In this document: positions 60,332-64,000 of the stretch, in pieces
Numbering within the stretch: the first letter of the stretch is position 1
How the letters are laid out: the number at the start of each line of letters is the position of its first letter
Source: Natronomonas marina
Lineage (GTDB): Archaea; Halobacteriota; Halobacteria; Halobacteriales; Haloarculaceae
Direction: 5' to 3'
NCBI RefSeq assembly: GCF_024298905.1
Contig: NZ_CP101154.1
Coordinates: 1,178,001 to 1,242,000, forward strand
Length of the DNA: 64,000 nt
The notes under the pieces: model-generated
The model's database searches: none
Seen by the model: only the letters and a program-made list of their open reading frames with translations
Told to the model about the DNA's origin: nothing
Translations under genes and position numbers: made by a program

Positions 60332-61681
60332 ATGACAACTACCGAAGAACTCGCCGCGTTCGTCGACGCCGTCTCCCACGAGGACTTCTCGGAGAACACA
60401 CGCGAAGAGCTAAAGAAACGCACACTGGATTCCCTCGGAATCGGCATCGCCGCGCTAGGTCATGAACCGGTCGAGGACATCCACGACACCTGCCGCCGGG
60501 CGAATCCAGGCACCAGCTGTACGTTATGGGGGCGCAGCGAGTCAGCTTCGCCGGTCGGTGCCGCGATGCACAACACTGCTCTCACCCGGTACCTCGACTT
60601 CATGGACTCGTTTCTGGCGCCGGGAGAGACGCCCCACCCCAGCGACAACATCGGTGCCGTCGTCGCCGCTGGAGAGGAGGCCGGCGCCACAGGGGAGGAA
60701 CTGCTGGAAGGCATCGGCGTGGCCTACGAGGTCCAAGGGGAACTCGCTTGGAATGCACCGGTTCGGGATGAAGGATTCGACCACGTGACCCACACCGTCA
60801 TCTCGGCCGCCTGCGGCGTCGCGAAGATGCTGAACCTCGACGTTGAGGCGACGAGGAACGCCATTGGCATCGCGGGTACCGCCCACAACGCTCTCCGGGT
60901 CACCCGAACCGGCGGTATCAACGAGTGGAAAGGCATCGCGTCTGCAAACGCCGCACGCAATGCGACGTACGCCTGCCTACTCGCGCAGGAGGGCATGGAA
61001 GGGCCGAAGAACCTCTTCGAGGGCCAGAAGGGCTGGAAGCAGGTCATCAGCGGCGATTTCACGGTCGATCTCGACCCCGCTTGCTCGCGGGTCCACGACG
61101 TAATGACCAAGCGATACGTCGCCGAGACCTACGCGCAGTCGGCCGTCGAGGGCATCATCGAACTCGCCGAGGCCGAGGACATCGACCACGGGCGGGTCGA
61201 CTCTATCCACCTGGACACGTTCGGCGGCGCGGCTCTCATTATCGGCGGTGGCGAGGGGGACCGATACGCAGTAGAGACGAAGGCCCAAGCCGACCACTCG
61301 CTGCCCTACATGCTCGCGGCCGCGCTCATCGACCGGGAGATGGGCAACGAGCAGTACGAGGCTGAGCGCATCCGGGCCGACGATGTCCAGCGGCTGCTAC
61401 GGACGGTCGAGGTCGAGGAGGACAGCACGTTCACCGAACGGTTCGAGTGCGGCGAGATGCCTGCGCGCATCGAGATCACGATGACCGACGGTACCACGTA
61501 CGTCGTCGAAAAGAATGCCTTCCAGGGCCATCCCACGCAGCCGATGGACTGGGACCAGGTCGAGGCGAAGTTCCATGCCACGGCGAGCCAGTTCGACGAG
61601 CGCCGTCGCACGGAGGTCGTCGAAACGGTGCGAGATCTCGAATCGACCGACCTCGACGACCTCGTAGGATTGCTGGCATAG
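60332..61681 (+). CDS. MmgE/PrpD family protein
   Basis: A 449-residue protein with helical MmgE/PrpD fold: 'TEELAAFVDAVSHEDFSENT', 'KKRTLDSLGIGIAALGHEPV', 'GLPSDNI'-like 'PHPSDNIGAVVAAGEEAGATGEE', 'IGIAGTAHNALRVTRTGGI', 'QADHSLPYMLAAALIDREM' and 'EMPARIEITMTDGTTYVVEK'. The family includes 2-methylcitrate dehydratase and cis-aconitate decarboxylase. ATG 60332 is taken as start. It precedes the ComA-like gene by 84 bp on the same strand, possibly one operon. The exact substrate is not clear from the sequence. Confidence 0.88.
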   Translation: MTTTEELAAFVDAVSHEDFSENTREELKKRTLDSLGIGIAALGHEPVEDIHDTCRRANPGTSCTLWGRSESASPVGAAMHNTALTRYLDFMDSFLAPGETPHPSDNIGAVVAAGEEAGATGEELLEGIGVAYEVQGELAWNAPVRDEGFDHVTHTVISAACGVAKMLNLDVEATRNAIGIAGTAHNALRVTRTGGINEWKGIASANAARNATYACLLAQEGMEGPKNLFEGQKGWKQVISGDFTVDLDPACSRVHDVMTKRYVAETYAQSAVEGIIELAEAEDIDHGRVDSIHLDTFGGAALIIGGGEGDRYAVETKAQADHSLPYMLAAALIDREMGNEQYEAERIRADDVQRLLRTVEVEEDSTFTERFECGEMPARIEITMTDGTTYVVEKNAFQGHPTQPMDWDQVEAKFHATASQFDERRRTEVVETVRDLESTDLDDLVGLLA

Positions 61682-61765
61682 GTCCTGGCCATACGTGGCA
61701 ACGGCAGTCCGCTTCCCTTCTGACGCTGTCTCTAAGTGCCAAGCGGACGAATGTCCGTATGAACG

Positions 61766-62596
61766 ATGGTTGAGCGCACCTTCGAGTTCCTGCACCACAA
61801 CGAGAGGGAGGAGAAGCCACGCGAGAGGGGCATCACGGAGATTCGGGGGCCCTACTACGATCCGATGGGCCCTCGGGAGCTACGGGATATCCTAGAGACG
61901 ATGGGCCAGTACGTCGACATCTACAAGTTCTCCGGCGGGTCGTTCGCGCTGATGCCCGAAGACGCCGTCACAGACCTCATCGACATCTGCCACGAACACG
62001 ACATGAAGGTCTCCACTGGAGGGTACATCGAGAACGTCCTCGTGCGGGACAACGACAAGATTCACGAGTACTTTGAGGAAGCCGAGCGCCTTGGGTTCGA
62101 CATCGTCGAGATCTCCAGTGGATTCCTCGCAATGGGTAGCGACGACATCGTCCGCCTGACCGAGGTGGCAGATGAGGAGTACGATATCGAACCGAAACCC
62201 GAAATCAATGTCCAGTTCGGCGCGGGCGGTGCCTCTGATCCCGAGGAACTGGAGCGTCAAGGCCAGCAGGACCCCGAACAGGCAATCGAGGAGGGGCGAA
62301 AGCACCTCGACGCAGGCGCGGACTTGCTGATGGTCGAGGCTGAAGGGATTACCGAAGAGGTCGAAGAGTGGCGCACCGACGTCGCCTACCGGATCGCCAA
62401 CGAACTCGGCACGGAGAATCTGGTGTTCGAGGCGCCAGGACCGGAGATGTTCGAGTGGTACATCAAGAACTTCGGCCCCGAGGTGAACCTGTTCGTCGAC
62501 AACAGCCAGATCGTCGAGCTGGAGTGTATGCGCTCGGGCCTGTGGGGCAAGGCGACGACGTGGGGGCGCACTGTCACTTGGAAAGATAAACGCTAG
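61766..62596 (+). CDS. comA: Phosphosulfolactate synthase (ComA family)
   Basis: A 276-residue TIM-barrel matching ComA, which adds sulfite to phosphoenolpyruvate to give 2-phospho-3-sulfolactate, first step of coenzyme M synthesis in methanogens. Motifs are 'ITEIRGPYYDPMGPRELRDIL' (in parts), 'QYVDIYKFSGGSFALMPED', 'VSTGGYIENVLVRDND', 'GFDIVEISSGFLAM', 'GADLLMVEAEGIT' and 'NLVFEAPGPEMFEWYIKNFG'. Haloarchaea have no coenzyme M pathway, so the role here must differ (sulfonate synthesis, or another PEP reaction). No ComB or ComC genes are seen nearby. Confidence 0.88.
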   Translation: MVERTFEFLHHNEREEKPRERGITEIRGPYYDPMGPRELRDILETMGQYVDIYKFSGGSFALMPEDAVTDLIDICHEHDMKVSTGGYIENVLVRDNDKIHEYFEEAERLGFDIVEISSGFLAMGSDDIVRLTEVADEEYDIEPKPEINVQFGAGGASDPEELERQGQQDPEQAIEEGRKHLDAGADLLMVEAEGITEEVEEWRTDVAYRIANELGTENLVFEAPGPEMFEWYIKNFGPEVNLFVDNSQIVELECMRSGLWGKATTWGRTVTWKDKR

Positions 62597-62849
62597 TAAC
62601 GAACACGACGTTTGACCGCACTCGTCCGGACGGAACTCGCACTGAGACTCACATACCGTCTGCAATTAGTGGTCAGCGATCAGTAATTCTTGTTCGGAGT
62701 GTTTGCTGCATACACTCTCTGGGTCTTGTTTAGATGCCTGATTTCATCGGATAAAGCCCTTGATCCCGGTGGGTTCCACTTGATCGGCGGAGTCACGAGC
62801 GGTCGTTTGAGTCAACTGGCTATGATGTACTGTTCAGAATAATGAACGA
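62597..62849. other. Gap without recognised gene
   Basis: A 250-bp stretch between comA and the zinc micro-protein on the other strand; no reading frame or structure worth naming. Confidence 0.4.
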
Positions 62850-62993
62850 TTAGTCATGCGGGACAGCTGTGTTTCGCATTGGGCCACCACAATCGGGACA
62901 CTTGTTTCCCTGCCCCGCGTTTTTAACACCGGTTCCACACTCTCGGCACACATACACCGTTCCTTCAGGGTGATCCGGATCGGTTTCTCTCAT
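62850..62993 (-). CDS. 47-residue zinc-ribbon (rubrerythrin-like) micro-protein
   Basis: A very short gene. The translated protein starts 'MRETDPDHPEGTVYVCRECG' and continues 'TGVKNAGQGNKCPDCGGPMRN' (in parts), with CxxC pairs (VCRECG, KCPDCG) that can bind one zinc or iron. This resembles rubredoxin-like haloarchaeal micro-proteins. Acidic start and basic end are typical. No ORF overlaps it on this strand; function unknown. Confidence 0.7.
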   Translation of the reverse strand: MRETDPDHPEGTVYVCRECGTGVKNAGQGNKCPDCGGPMRNTAVPHD

Positions 62994-63049
62994 GATCTAC
63001 CAGTAGAGGCTCAAGACTGTTAAGATACAGGCTGCACCCTCACAGTACT

Positions 63050-63199
63050 TTAGCTAACGGCGAATAGTCGAGCTCCACAGTCTGGGCATTCGAGCCGGTA
63101 CTGGCCACCATCAGAAGGAACGTTCCAATCGCCTTCAATGGGGCTTTCGTGCCCACATGACGAACAGAAGAGGACTGCTTTCCGCTTAGATCTATTCAC
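63050..63199 (-). CDS. 49-residue zinc beta-ribbon micro-protein coupled to tfb
   Basis: Begins with GTG inside the tfb stop (GTGA overlap), so its translation is coupled to tfb. The protein reads 'VNRSKRKAVLFCSSCGHESP' (first residue Met) and later 'GGQYRLECPDCGARLFAVS': two CxxC pairs (FCSSCG, ECPDCG) form a zinc ribbon. Similar micro-proteins follow TFB genes in other haloarchaea and may act with the factor. Its start depends on an alternative codon. Confidence 0.68.
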   Translation of the reverse strand: MNRSKRKAVLFCSSCGHESPIEGDWNVPSDGGQYRLECPDCGARLFAVS

Positions 63200-64000
63200 C
63201 CACTTGACACCTCGTCTGCCGCTTCAAGAATTTCCGTGTACCGGTTCCGAATCGTGACCTTGCTCACGTTAGCGATTTCGGCCAGATCGTCCTGGATGAC
63301 GTCTTGATTTGTGAGTTTGGCAGCTGCATATAGCGCTGATGCTGCAATCCCGACTGGGTTTCGCCCACTGTGAACACCCGCTTCGACCGCGGCTTGAGTC
63401 AGTTCCCGACTTCGACGTTCCGTTTCATCGGGACACTCCAGCTGGGAAGCGAACCGGGCAATGTATGCTTCAGGATCCGTCGGGGCCATTTCGAGCTCCA
63501 GTTCATCTGCCAGATAGCGATAGGTGCGCTCGATCTCGATTTTATCGACACGACTCACGGCAGCAACTTCATCGAGTGTCCGGGGCGCATTCTCCAGACG
63601 TGACCCGGCGTAGAGGGCTGCTGTTGCCATTCCCTCGATCGACCGGCCCCGGAGCATGTCCTTTTCCAGTGCCTGCCGATACAACACACTCGTCGTTTCC
63701 CTGATCGGATCGGGACATCCAAGCGCGGAGGCCATCCGGTTGATCTCCCCCAGCGCCTGCTTTAGATTCCGTTCCCGATTGTTTTTCGTCCGAAACCGCT
63801 CGTCCCATTTCCGGAGGCGTTGCATTTTCTTTCGCTGACGGGACGAGAGCGACCGTCCATACGCGTCTTCGTCTCGCCAGTCAATAACCGTCGATAGGCC
63901 ACGATCGTGTAATTGCTGGGTTTGGGGGGCTCCGACCCGCGACTTGTCATTCTTTTCGCGCGAATCGAACGCACGCCATTCAGGTCCGCGGTCAATCTGA
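63196..64000 (-). CDS. tfb: Transcription initiation factor TFB, N-terminus beyond window
   Basis: The archaeal TFIIB homologue that brings RNA polymerase to the TATA-bound TBP. Within the window it includes the linker region 'RGPEWRAFDSREKNDKSRVG' and 'RSLSSRQRKKMQRLRKWDER', then two cyclin repeats (first with 'GRSIEGMATAALYAGSRL' and 'TYRYLADELELEM'; second with 'GVHSGRNPVGIAASALYAA' and 'NVSKVTIRNRYTEILEA'). The N-terminal zinc ribbon lies past position 64000. Haloarchaea carry several TFBs; this one diverges from the common consensus (LADELELEMAPTD, TNQDVIQDD), so it is probably a specialised paralogue. Confidence 0.92.
   Translation of the reverse strand, partial: QIDRGPEWRAFDSREKNDKSRVGAPQTQQLHDRGLSTVIDWRDEDAYGRSLSSRQRKKMQRLRKWDERFRTKNNRERNLKQALGEINRMASALGCPDPIRETTSVLYRQALEKDMLRGRSIEGMATAALYAGSRLENAPRTLDEVAAVSRVDKIEIERTYRYLADELELEMAPTDPEAYIARFASQLECPDETERRSRELTQAAVEAGVHSGRNPVGIAASALYAAAKLTNQDVIQDDLAEIANVSKVTIRNRYTEILEAADEVSSG

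Overview
The window is GC-rich chromosomal DNA from a haloarchaeon (class Halobacteria). The evidence is an acidic, Asp/Glu-rich proteome, an archaeal SecF-SecD pair, HerA and NurA, the archaeal GTP cyclohydrolase MptA, pyruvoyl-dependent arginine decarboxylase, TrmB and TFB transcription factors, a Tat-lipoprotein solute receptor, an archaeal tRNA-Leu(TAA) and IS1341-type elements. TATA boxes close to start codons imply mostly leaderless transcripts. I cannot name the genus safely.

From 1 to about 47.1 kb the window looks like stable chromosomal backbone. It runs: partial pgi; a RelE/RHH toxin-antitoxin pair; DoxX and other membrane proteins; a surface protein with a Thr-Pro minisatellite; a MOSC protein; secF-secD; a DUF255 thioredoxin; TrmB; a PAS histidine kinase; mptA; nadK; a KaiC-like ATPase; herA between GC-rich hairpins; an IS1341-type tnpB element; a complete dipeptide/oligopeptide ABC operon (28.7 to 21.2 kb); tRNA-Leu; a ferredoxin; a cluster of TrkA/RCK and potassium-channel genes; nurA; RAM-domain mini-regulators around a TrkA protein; an orphan E1-alpha; tmk; pdaD; MaoC; an aldo/keto reductase; a secreted subtilase preceded by a propeptide-like small protein; an acyltransferase; an arylsulfotransferase-like protein; a possible Nmad3 protein; and a PadR regulator.

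At about 47.4 kb the character changes. A 3' half of tRNA-Gly(CCC) marks what looks like an integration scar, and 47.4 to 64 kb reads like a genomic island. It has lower and patchy GC, two identical 128-bp MITEs, a full IS element with related ends, transposase debris, an AT-rich SelO gene, hemC followed by a decayed cobA, and a pterin dehydratase with an in-frame stop.

The most striking locus is 54.9 to 59.6 kb. There an aldehyde dehydrogenase, an acetolactate-synthase-like ThDP enzyme and a full-length ABCE1/RLI paralogue lacking all eight Fe-S cysteines form one tightly packed operon. Nearby on the other strand are DUF2237, MmgE/PrpD and phosphosulfolactate synthase (ComA) genes. The window ends in two zinc micro-proteins and a truncated TFB gene.
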